A DNA stretch of 64,000 nucleotides from the NCBI GenBank assembly GCA_016858145.1, contig JAEHOE010000014.1, positions 1 through 64,000 of the forward strand. Direction: 5' to 3'. How positions within the stretch are numbered: the first letter of the stretch is position 1; each line of letters starts with the position of its first letter. Shown here in pieces: positions 12,291-22,300 of the stretch. The notes under the pieces were generated by a model. It was not told where the DNA came from. It did not search any database and was given only the letters and a program-made list of their open reading frames with translations. A program made the position numbers and the translations under genes. Source of the stretch: Edaphochlamys debaryana. Taxonomy: Eukaryota > Chlorophyta > Chlorophyceae > Chlamydomonadales.

Positions 12291-15200
12291 GCCAGCGAGC
12301 CCGGCTCCGGCTGCTGCTACGACACCTTCGCCCCCGGGCCTCCCTCGGAGATCTGGGACGACCAGCCGCCCCCGGACCCCTCAGAGGACTCTGCCATGGA
12401 CTTGAGGATGGCGGAGTGGGAGCTGGCGGATGCCCGCAAAGCGCACCGACTCGCCATGCTGCAGCACGCCCGCTGGCAGCATCGCACCTACCGCAAGGCC
12501 TCCCAGCGCATCCGGGCGGCACAGCAGCGCGAGCGCGAGGCCCGCGCCGTGCTCGCGGGACTCAAGGCCTGCGCGGAGAAGCGCGCCAAGCTCCGCGCGC
12601 GCGCCGAGCGCTGGGCCCACACCGCCGGGCTTCCCAAGCCCAAGCGCCCCAAGCCCAAGCAGCCGCCCAAGGCACCAGTCGGCAGCTCACGCCCAGCCTC
12701 CCTGGGCCGCGTGAGCGCGCCGCACGCCTGCTCCCTGGTGCTCTGCCTGCTCGTGCAATGGCTGGTGCTTTCCGGCGGCATGCCCACCTTCGTCCCGGCC
12801 GCCAACAAGGGGGGGCACCTGCGCGTGCAGCCACCAGCCTGCCTCTCTCCCAACCACGGCCTGTCCGTCGGCACGGCCGCCTGCGAGCCGCCCCAGCTGC
12901 CTCTGCAGCCGGCGCCCAACATCTCCCCTGCCAAGGCCATGGGCGGCGCGGGCCCCGCCCGTCAGCCATCTCCAAGCCCTGGGCCCAGCCAGGCCCGGCC
13001 GGGCCCCGGCAAGCCTCCGGAGACCACCCCCGTCGCCTCCGGCGCCGGCAGCACCTCTCCTGACGGCGTGCGGCATGTCGTCAGGGACGCCCGCTTTGCC
13101 AAAGACCCCAAGTACGGCTACACCTGGTGCGAGCGCCCCGACTTCTCGCCCGCCTTGCGTGCGGAGATGGGGGAACTGTTTGCGGAGAACGACAAGTGCT
13201 TCGCCCGCAGCCTCAAGGAATTGGGATGCTATACCGGCCCCGCCGCCCGCATCCCCTTGACGCACGACCGCCCCATCTTCCAAGCGCCCCGCCGTCACTC
13301 CGTCGCTGAGCTGCAAATCCAGATGGAGAAGTGCTCCGAGATGGCCAAAGCCGGCATCATCGTGCCCTCTCAGAGCACCAAGTATGCCCTCAACAGCACC
13401 ATGCCCGCCAAGAAGGCCCTGGACGGCTCCTTCACAGATAAACGTTACTGTGTCGATGCGCGCCCCATCAACAGCGCCACCGTCCCAGACGCTTACCGGC
13501 CGCAGATGCCGGAGGAGCTGTTCCGTCAGGTTGGGGGCCATGCCTGGCTGACTAAGTGCGACTGCCGCGCCGCCTTCAACCAGATCCCCATCCACCCCGA
13601 CGACCAGGACAAGTCATCCTTCTGGTGGGCTGGCTCCCTGTGGAAGTATACTCGGTTGTTCTACGGCGCTCGCAACGCCACAGCCCAGTACCAGCGAGCC
13701 ATGGATGAAGCCATACGTAAGCACAATCTCACAAGTTGCTGCGTATGTTTTGTGGACGACCTGCTCACGCATTCAGCAACTGCTGTGGAGCACCTAGACC
13801 ACCTGCGCAAGGTCTTCGTGATGCTGAAGGACATTGGCATCAAGCTCCATCCAGAGAAGACTGTGATTGCAGGCGACTCCATTGAGTTCCTGGGCCACAT
13901 GGTGGGGCCGGCTGGCCTCCAGCCGGTGGAGGCCAAGCTGGCCGCCATCCGCGCCGTCCAGCCCCCAACGAATGCGACCGAACTGCTGAGCCTGTTGGGT
14001 CTGTACAATTATTACCGCTGCTATCTACCGAACTACTCAGTGCTCACGGCCCCCCTTCTCGAGCTCACTCGAAAAGGGGTCGTCTGGGGCCCCAGCACTT
14101 GGCAGCCTCAACACCAGAACGCCCTGGACCGGCTCAAGGCCGAGTTCTCCAAGCCCGGGCTCCTGCTGCGCAACGCCGACCCTTGCCGTGACTTCCTGCT
14201 GCACACCGACTTCTCGGCCCAGGGCATAAGTGCCGTTCTGGGGCAGCTGGACGATGACGGCAACGAGTACATGGTCGCCTGCGCCTCCCGCTCCCTCAAC
14301 GTGCACGAACGCAACTACACGTCGTACAAGGGCGAGATGATGGCTGCCTGCTGGGGCATGAAGATCCTGCGGCCCTATCTGCACGGCGTTCACTTCTGCT
14401 TGGTCACCGACCACTCGCCCCTGATGTGGCTTATGGAGAACCAATCCCTGACCGGCCAGTACGCGCGCTGGGCGCTTATTATGCAAGAATATGATTCTGA
14501 TGTTGCTCACCGTCCCGGCGCTCTGCACCGCAACGCCGACGTGCTGAGTCGCTTTCCCGCCGCTGATGACTTCGATGGCACCGGCGCCCGGCTGGACGAG
14601 GCCTCTGACCCGCCACCCCGCGTCCCGAAGGTGGTGCCATGCCCAGGGTCTCAACCCTTGATGGCCAGCGTCAACTGCATCGTCTCCGGCTGCCACGCTG
14701 CCGTGCTCGCCTCCCGGGAGCAGTACGAGCGACTGCAAGCCGTCCTGACCACGTCCGGTGGCCTGCTGCCTACCCAGGACGAGCTGATGTCCGGGAGCAA
14801 CGGGCTGATCTCCGACCCGCGCGCTCTGCCCCCTGACTCCAACCTCACGGCGGCCCAAGAGGCCACGCGCGAGCTCAACCGCCTGGTCAACACAATGGTG
14901 CGTGACGCTCGCCCGGCCCTCAAGGCCCTGATCTGTGAGCCCCCGCGTGCCCGTCGGACGGCCTCTGCCGATCCTGACAGCCCCGCCGTCTCCGTTGACA
15001 CCAGCCTGCTGTCCCACCACTTCCTGGAGTTGGCGTTCACGGACGGCCTGGTGGTTGTTGAACACTCCAACGCCACTGCCACCGGCCTGGAGGCGTGCCT
15101 GCACATGGGCTGGCGGGTCCGCCGCTACATCGCGCTGGGCATGCAACCAGCCCAAATCCCCCTGCTGCAACGCCGCCTGAGTTGGCTCCGCAGCAAGCAT

Positions 15201-16350
15201 CCTGCGCAGTTGACGGCCTCAGCCGTTGACAAGCCCTGGGCGGGCCTCGGTGAGCAAACCCTCTCCCTAGAGGGCTTGCGCGTCGCCGGGGCCACGCAAG
15301 GCCAGCAGTGGTGCGTGCTGGGCAAGTTTGGTGTGCTCGAGGAGCCCCCGGCGACCGAGCTGCTACGGCTGATCGGCCTCCTGCAGCAGCTGCAGCCCCG
15401 CCTGCTGCCAGCCTACCTGCTGGAGTCCTCTGCTGCGCCTGCTGATGACGGTTGCTTCGGCGCCGGCACCACAATCGACCTGGCACAGTTGGGCTCCGCT
15501 CAACACTGCGTGACGACGTTCTGGACCAACCTCGCTGACGCCAAGCACCTGTCCAAGCTGCTCTCGGCCGAGGGCTGGCTCACGCGCGCGCTCCCGGCCG
15601 CACAGGCGCTCCCGTCACGAGTGTTGCCGGTCTCCGAACGCCCCAACGAGCCCCCGCTCTACCCCTGCGATGTGCCCGGCAAGCCCTGCGTCGCCCTGCC
15701 GTCCGGCTCGCTAGCCGACGTGCAGCTGCCCCCGCAGCCCGACGAGGCCCCCACTTCCCTCTCGACAGAAGAGGTTTGCTCCGTCCTGGGGCTGGCACCG
15801 GCCTCAGTGCCGCCTGGCAGCACTCCGGCGCTGCTTCAAGCCGCCCAGTCGCTGCCAGGCTCGCAGCACATCCTGGCGCTTACCCAGGCGCTGCAACGCG
15901 CCTACATTACCCCGCATCACATGGCCCGCCTGGCCCCTCGCAAGTCCCCGGACCCGGCCTCCACGCTGGGGGGGGGTACGGATGCTGCCAACGGCTCAAC
16001 GTGGACCCCTGGTCTGGGCCTCAGTTCCGCCCACGAGATTTCAAGCACCCCCGCTGCCTTCGTCACCTCCGTCGTGCAGCATCACCAGCTCGACGAGTAT
16101 TGCCACACCGTGCTCGCCGCCGCCATTGCTGAGCTGGATGACGCTGCTGGCGTGCCCACGGCCGGCGGCGTTGACCCATGGGACGATGTCAACATGCTCC
16201 AGTTCCTGCGCACAGGGGAGTTGTCGCCCCGCCTCAGCCCCATCAAGGTGCACCGGGTGCGCCGCCGTGCCTCCGGCTACCAGTACGGCGGGGCGAAGGG
16301 CTCGCTGCACCGCCTGATGCCCAACAGTACCCTGCACGAGGTCCTCCATG
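12270..16350 (+). pseudogene. Retroelement reverse transcriptase and RNase H region
   Basis: After a basic coiled segment (about 12400-12700) the frame encodes a Ty3/gypsy RT. The core includes KRYCVDARPINSAT, TKCDCRAAFNQIPIHPDD, RLFYGARNATAQYQRAMDE and the catalytic box FVDD (13748-13759, the YXDD equivalent), then the EFLGHMVGPAGLQP thumb. RNase H follows at about 14190-14560: FLLHTDFSAQGISAVLGQ, the ASRSLNVHERNY segment and LVTDHSPLMWL retain the expected acidic residues. About 1.7 kb of further open sequence (14560-16340) has no recognised domain and separates RNase H from integrase. The frame shifts by +1 near 16350, just before the integrase zinc finger. Confidence 0.85.
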
Positions 16351-18528
16351 CGCCGAGGCTTGGCCCAAGCTGCCCACGAGGGCCTTGGCCACTTCGGTGG
16401 CCGCAGCACCACGGCCCTGCTGCAGCAGACCTACTGGTGGCCAAACATGACCCGAGACGCCCGCCGCGTCGTTGCCGAGTGCAAGGTTTGCGACCGCGCC
16501 AACGCCGCGGGCAACGTGCAGTTGCCCAACCTGCAGCCCCTGCCCGTGCGCGGCCTGTTCTACCGTTGGGGCGTTGACACGTGTGGACCCTTTGCCCAAA
16601 CTGACGGAGGCAACAAGTACATCATGGTCTGCATTGAACACTTTAGCAAGCATATCGAGCTCATCGCCATCCCCAACAAGGCGTCTGAGACAACCGCCCA
16701 AGCTTTCCTTTCCCATGTCCTAGCCCGCTTCGGCGCTCCAGCAGAGGTGGTGACTGACGGTGGTGGCGAGTATGCTGGCGCATTCGAGGCGCTGCTGCGG
16801 CAGTGCTTCATCGACCACCGCGTCACGTCCCCCGGCCACCCTGCGGCCAACGGAGCTGCCGAGCGCACCGTGCAGGTCGCCAAGCGCGCTCTGCGCAAGT
16901 ACGTTGCTACTAGTCAAGACTCCTCCAATTGGGACAAAGAGTTACCCTGGATCCTGCTCGGCTACCGCTGCTCGAAGCAGGCGTCCACCGGCTACTCCCC
17001 GTACGAGCTGCTGTACGGCGTCAACCCCACCATCCCCCTTGCGGCGAGGTCGGGGCTTGACGAGCCTGTCGCCTTCGACAGCCCGGAGTCTCAACTCAAG
17101 GCCGACGATGCGATGCGCAGCCGCGCTGACCTGATGCGGCGCCACATCCCCGCCGCCGGCGCCAACCTGCTGATTGCTCAGCACCGAGACACCCACCGCT
17201 ACGCCCGCACGCGCAGCGGCGGCTACCTGCCTTCCATCCACGTGTTCCAGCCCGGTGACTACGTCTACGTGGTCAACCGCACCCGCCGCAACACACTCCA
17301 GATGCCCGTGCGCTCTGAGGTGCTGCGTGTGCTCGAGGTCAGCCCAGCTGGTGTCGCCACCATCGTGGGCCGCTGCGGCGCCAAGCGGCAGGAGCACGTG
17401 ACGAACCTGACTCCCTGTCACCTGCCTGACGTCGACCCCATCACCGACCCGCTCCTGATCGTGCCCCCGGCCGACTTGCCCTGCGAGCTGTGCGGGCTGC
17501 CCGGTGACGGTCGGCGCATGCTCCTGTGCGACAGCTGCAACACCGGCTGGCACACTTACTGCCTCAAGCCACCGCTCAAGCGTGTCCCGCGCGGTGAGTG
17601 GCTCTGCCCTGACTGCGTCACCAGCGGCATCACCTCCGAGTCGCTGGCGCAGCAGCGGCGCCGCGACGCCGGTGCACCCGAGCCTTCTGCTCCGCTGCCG
17701 GTGCCCCCGTCTCTGTCCCCGTCTGTGGCAGAGAGGCCTCAGCCTCCTGCCCCTGCGCTCAAGGCCACGGCCTCTGCCGTGCCGCCTAAGCCCAAGCCGC
17801 TGGCTCCTGTCGCCGCTGAGAAGCTGTGTAAGGAGGCAGTGGAGCTGGATGGTCAGGCCGTTCGCCGCAAGATGCGTGACCCCGCCACCGGTGACTGGGT
17901 CCCGCGCAACGGCACTGCCCACTTCCTCGGCCCCGAGGCTGCGCCTGCTCCGTTTGAGATCCGCTACTCCGATGGCGGCTCTGAGCGTGCGTCCTCGCGC
18001 GCTGTCCGGGCCTGGCTCCTCACAGCCTCGGCCCACGTCGTCTCCGTCTACACCACCGTTGAGGCCCGAGCCCTGCCCAACGAGTGGCGGCTCGATGTTC
18101 CGTCCAACGCCCGTCGTGCCTTCAAGCAACTGGGGCTCGATCCCGAGTGGGATCTGTCGGCAGCCCGCAGCGGCAAGCCGTGTCAGCGCTGGGTCGTGAC
18201 ATCTCGAGCTTGTGCCCACGTCCAGCCCCACCTCCACACAGCAGCAGGTACCACACAGCAGCAGGTACCACACAGCAGCAGGCACCAGGCCGGGCCCCAC
18301 ACGGCCCCAAGCACAGCCGACCGCAAGCGCACTAACGCACGCAGCCTTCCCACCTTACACACAGCAGCAGGCACCAGACCGGACCCCCGTGCCGTCCAGC
18401 GCCATCCTTGCTCCAGGGTCGAAGGCTGCCGTCCCCTGCCCTGCCCGCCGCTGTCCGCTCACTCCGTCCACGCACCACACTGCAATCAGCAAGAGCTGCC
18501 CCGCCAGTCAACGTGCCGCACCTCCTGA
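16348..18528 (+). CDS. Retroelement integrase with C-terminal PHD finger
   Basis: The frame holds the HHCC zinc finger (HEGLGH ... CKVC, about 16375-16495) and a DDE core: Asp in WGVDTCGPF (16576-16578), Asp in VVTDGGGEY (16756-16758) and Glu in NGAAERTV (16861-16863), about 35 residues apart. A GPY/F-like stretch follows (FQPGDYVYVVNRTRR; about 17250-17410). Then comes a C4HC3 PHD finger at 17482-17616 (CELC, LLCDSC, GWHTYC, WLCPDC). A basic/Pro linker and a WVPRNGTAHFLGP...RYSDGGSE segment (about 17840-18020) resemble a Tudor-like barrel. The ATG is probably internal to an original pol frame disrupted just upstream. The last ~95 codons, rich in His/Gln repeats, may be run-on into flanking DNA. 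Confidence 0.8.
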   Translation: MRRGLAQAAHEGLGHFGGRSTTALLQQTYWWPNMTRDARRVVAECKVCDRANAAGNVQLPNLQPLPVRGLFYRWGVDTCGPFAQTDGGNKYIMVCIEHFSKHIELIAIPNKASETTAQAFLSHVLARFGAPAEVVTDGGGEYAGAFEALLRQCFIDHRVTSPGHPAANGAAERTVQVAKRALRKYVATSQDSSNWDKELPWILLGYRCSKQASTGYSPYELLYGVNPTIPLAARSGLDEPVAFDSPESQLKADDAMRSRADLMRRHIPAAGANLLIAQHRDTHRYARTRSGGYLPSIHVFQPGDYVYVVNRTRRNTLQMPVRSEVLRVLEVSPAGVATIVGRCGAKRQEHVTNLTPCHLPDVDPITDPLLIVPPADLPCELCGLPGDGRRMLLCDSCNTGWHTYCLKPPLKRVPRGEWLCPDCVTSGITSESLAQQRRRDAGAPEPSAPLPVPPSLSPSVAERPQPPAPALKATASAVPPKPKPLAPVAAEKLCKEAVELDGQAVRRKMRDPATGDWVPRNGTAHFLGPEAAPAPFEIRYSDGGSERASSRAVRAWLLTASAHVVSVYTTVEARALPNEWRLDVPSNARRAFKQLGLDPEWDLSAARSGKPCQRWVVTSRACAHVQPHLHTAAGTTQQQVPHSSRHQAGPHTAPSTADRKRTNARSLPTLHTAAGTRPDPRAVQRHPCSRVEGCRPLPCPPLSAHSVHAPHCNQQELPRQSTCRTS
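17482..17616 (+). other. PHD zinc finger downstream of integrase core
   Basis: Cys and His spacing fits a C4-H-C3 plant homeodomain finger: CX2C, then CX2C, HX2C, and a final WLCPDC. PHD fingers commonly read histone H3 tails, so this module may steer integration, analogous to chromodomains in chromoviruses. All eight ligands are present despite decay elsewhere. Confidence 0.85.
18236..18290 (+). repeat. 18-bp tandem repeat at retroelement 3' end
   Basis: Three copies of an 18-bp unit built on CACAGCAGCAGGTACCA lie in tandem, and a further CACAGCAGCAGGCACCAG copy occurs near 18360. They fall where the integrase frame loses recognisable content and may mark the degenerate 3' terminus. Confidence 0.7.
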
Positions 18529-19346
18529 GTCCGAGTCCTTAACGCGCGACGTTGATGTCATCTACTCCCCGAGTCCCGACTCCTCCAGCAGCCCTGCTCA
18601 CGCTCCGCGACTGCACCCATGGGGCTTCCGGCCTGGCTCCTGCACCCACGTGTCGCTGCCCTCTGTCCATCGCCTCCTCCCTGCGCGGGGTCACCGGCCG
18701 GCCTCCGAGGCCGACAAGGTCCCCACAGCGGCCCTGTGCCATCCGCCCATCCACGTGGTCTGCCCCCCCGACCTCCGCAACACCTGCCCCCCTCCCCCCC
18801 TCCGCAGCGCCGGCCTGCCGCTGCCTTCCCGTCACGTCCTGCATGGCGCCGCTCACGCCGGCCCCACGACCCCTGGCCCCGAGCCCCTCGGCCCCTGTCT
18901 CCTCCTACCGAGGCCTCAGCCGCCGAGCACCAACCACGCCGGGGCATACCGGTACCTCAACACCGCCCCTTGCCCCCGCCCCCGTCCGCCGCGCCGCCTT
19001 CAGCCCCGCTGGGCCCCAGCCGCGGAACACCCCTCAACGCCAGCGCCCCTCCTCCCCGCCGCCTCCTGCCCACCCACCCGCGCACCCACCCGCCCACCCA
19101 CCCGCCCACCCACCCGCCCACCCACCCGCCCGCCCGCCTCCGCCCCCCTCCCTCCCTCCGCCTCCACCCCCCTCCCTCCCTCCGCCTCCGCCCCCCTCCC
19201 TCCCTCCGCCTCCACCCCCCGCAGCCGCTCACGCCGCCTCCGCCTCCATGGCCGCCGGCGCCTCCCCTCCGTCCCCCGCCTCCGCCCCCCTCCCTCCCTC
19301 CGCCTCCGGCCCCCTCCCTCCCTCCGCCTCCACCCCCCGCAGCCGC
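18529..19346. repeat. Proline-coding low-complexity DNA between retroelement and SAD1/USP39 homologue
   Basis: Contains CCCACCCG-type repeats (about 19080-19135) and two near-identical blocks (about 19135-19260 and 19265-19370) of CTCCCTCCGCCTCCACC-type sequence with a shared GCAGCCGCTCACGCC segment. Long Pro-rich frames here are composition artefacts. Part is probably the 3' UTR of the minus-strand gene. Confidence 0.55.
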
Positions 19347-22300
19347 TCACGCCGCCTCCGCCTCCATGGCCGCCGGCGCCTCCCCGCCGTCCCCCGCCGC
19401 TGCCTCCAGCTTGGCGGCGGTGGCGGCGGCTGCCTGACCCATGGGTCCCTGCAGGGCCGGCCCCGCCAGGTGGTCGGGGCGCAGCTCGAAGACCTGGAAG
19501 TAGGCCTCGGACAGGGCCACCATCTGGGGGGGGGAGGCAAGAGGGAGGCAAGAGAGGAGGCAAGAGAGGAGGCAAGAGGGGAGGCAAGAGGGTGATTGAA
19601 GCTGAGCGGGAGAGCGTCGGCAAGAGGGGAGGGTACCTAGTGCCACGCCCCCTAAGCAGACCCCCGGGACGGCCCTGGGGCAGCCCCTAGCGCTCACACC
19701 CCGGGGGACAGATGAGTGCGGCAGTCGTACGGCACGAGTACGGCAGCTGTGGCAGAGGGCAGGAGAACAGCTGCCCGCCCTTCCAACGTCCATACCTGCG
19801 GCAGGATGTCCTGTACGGCGAGGTCCTGTACCTCGTACCAGATGTCCTCCGCGCGGCGGTGCACGTGCACGCGGTACGTGCCTGCGTCGGCCTTGCCGTC
19901 GTGGACCTGACACGTGACAGGGGGGGGAGGGGAGGGAGGGGGGAGCATCAAGTGTACGGAGGACGGACAGGACGCGGGGACGCTGGGTGCGCAAACCAGC
20001 GGAAGGGCCTCAGCGGGTTGCGTCGAATGTGCCCTGATGAGGTGAGGGAGAGGGCCGTATCACCACCCCGGCAGGCCCAGGTAAGGGCAAGTGGAAGGAC
20101 GGGGTACGGGAGGGCCCGCGACGCAAGGGCTGTGCTGCGACGGAGCCTCCCCTTCTACCCCCCCCTCACCAGGTTGGCCACCAGGTCGTACTCCCATGCT
20201 GCCTCGCACAAAAAACACACACGCCTCCCCCCCCTTCCCCCCCCTCCCCCCCCCCTCCTCACCAGGTTGGCCACCAGGTCGTACTTGGAGGTGGTGGCGA
20301 AGGCGCTAGAGCCTGGGGCCCCCACGGCCGCCCCCGAGGCAGCCCCCGGGCGCTCGGGCAGCGGCAGCACGTCGCGCAGCTCCAGGCCCTGACAGGGGGT
20401 GAGGGGGTGAGGGGGGATGAGGGGGGGCAGAGATTTGGGAAAGGGAAACAGGGAGGTGGTGCTGGGGATCAAACGCTGCCGCTAGAATGTGGTGCTCTCA
20501 AGGCGGGGGCCCGCGCGGGCCCACGGAGGCCCCCCAAGCCCCCAGCCCCCAGCTTCACACCCCCACCTTGACGGGGAAATTGACGAGCGTGGGGTTCTTC
20601 TCGATGAAGAAGTTGTTCTTGGTGAAGCGGCGGTAGTGGAGGGCCATGTACCTGACAGGGGGGGAGGAGGGGGGGAGGAGAGGAGGAGGGGGGGAGGAGG
20701 GGAGGAGGGGGGGAGGAGGGGAGGAGGGGAGGAGGGGGGCTTGTGATGTGCCGAGGAGCGTGGGTAAAGAGGGCGAGGTCATGTGGGCTGCAGCCAGGGC
20801 ACAGCCGGGCAGCGGCGGTGCGTGTGAAGCAAGGAGGGAGAGAGGCTTTACGGTCAAAGCCGTCCCAGCCCACCCTCGCTGCCCATCCGCTCTACCAATC
20901 ATCCACCGTTCACACAGCACCACAGCACCGAGCCCCCTTCCTCCCACCTGGGCAGGCGCGTGATGCGGAAGCGGCGGCGGCCCGTGCGGATGTCGTCAGA
21001 GACCGACTCGCCGTCGAACTTGCGCAGAATGTGGAAGATGGGCACCTGGGGGGGGGGCGGGGGGTGTTTGCTGCTGAGCGGGGTCGCGCCGGCGCCAGGG
21101 GACCCTGGCGGGTAGAGGTACAGGGCGAGGGCGGGGAAGAATTTGAGGGGACTCCGTTTTTTGGCAAAGCCCCGTTTCCCCTGCCCGCCTGTCCATACGC
21201 ATACACACACGCCTGCGGGATGACATCCTTCAGAAGCACTCTGTGAACGCCCCTCCGCCCCCGTGCCCCTCCTCCGTGCCCCAAAACACACACACGCTTT
21301 CCCCCTGCTCTCTCCCCCCTCCCCCCTCCCCCTCCATAACCCCCGCCTGCGGGATGATGTTCTTCTCCAGCACGTCCTTGAACAGCGGCGCGGGCGGCAG
21401 CTCCAGGCCCAGCAGCAGGAAGGGCACCCGCTCCGTCACGTCCTGGCCGCTGGCCGCCGCCTTGGTGCCCTTGCCCGTGCCGGCCAGGGTCGTGACCTCC
21501 AGCTCGCCCTGAAGAAGGGTGTGGAGGGGGGGGAGAAGGGGGGAAGGAGGGGGGGACGTGTGTGTATTGGGGGCACGGTGGGTGCAAGTGGCCTGGTCAC
21601 CTCCAGGCTCCGCAACGCCCTGGCTCCAGCTCGCCCACGGCTGGGGCGTTGCTGCACATGGCTCGACACGCCCTCCCTTCACCATCAACCCGACACTCAA
21701 ACCCGCACTGCGGAGACCCGCCAAACGCCAAAGGGAGGGGGAAAAAACCCTTTCCACCTTCCTTCACCCCATCCCACCCCCCTTCCTCCCTCCCCCCCCC
21801 ACCCCCACCCCCCCACCTGCAGGCACTGTGTGATGATGGAGGGCCTCTTGGGCTTCCCCCCCGTGAGGTCCAGGTGCAGGTGGTTGAGGAGCCACGAGTA
21901 GAACTCCACGGGGTCGCACTGGGCGGTTGGGAGTTGGGCGGTTGGGTCAGTTGGTTGGGAGTCGCTTGGGGGGCATGGTGACTCGCTTGGTTCGCACGCC
22001 CCACAACTCCGCTCGTCCTCTTTCCGCGCCCCCACCCCAAACACACGCGTACACACGCACGAGGCCCCCTCCCCGCCCCGCCCCCACCTGCGCGTCCGCC
22101 GTGAAGCGCTTCTTGGAAGCGTTACGCACCGCCTGCACAAACTCGTGGGGGGACACCTGGGGGTGAGGGGGGGAAAGGGGGTGAGGGGGGGAAGGGGTTT
22201 AAAGGGGCAGGAGGGGTGTGTGTGGTTGGGAGTTAAGAGGTGAGGGGGAACGCGGTGACGGCAAGAGGGGATGCAGCTCAAAACCTGGCCGTCGACGCAG

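Larger units (their letters stand above)
6313..18528 (+). mobile_element. Degenerate Ty3/gypsy-type retrotransposon with PHD finger
   Basis: Ordered gag, zinc knuckle, aspartic protease, RT, RNase H, integrase and PHD finger on one strand define a Ty3/gypsy (Metaviridae-order) element. The frame starting just after the TAG near 6313 is open through the gag region but has no ATG before 7517. The polyprotein changes frame near 7690, 9250-9700, about 12270 and about 16350. Left edge, primer-binding site, polypurine tract and LTRs were not identified, so both borders are approximate; the right border is the stop of the last frame. It lies between the wall-protein gene and the 3' end of the SAD1/USP39 homologue without interrupting either. 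Confidence 0.85.

Noticed and set aside
18552..19690. Pro-rich plus-strand frames of 350-490 codons right of the retroelement
   Set aside because: They overlap the last coding exon of the SAD1/USP39 homologue on the opposite strand and consist of simple repeats.
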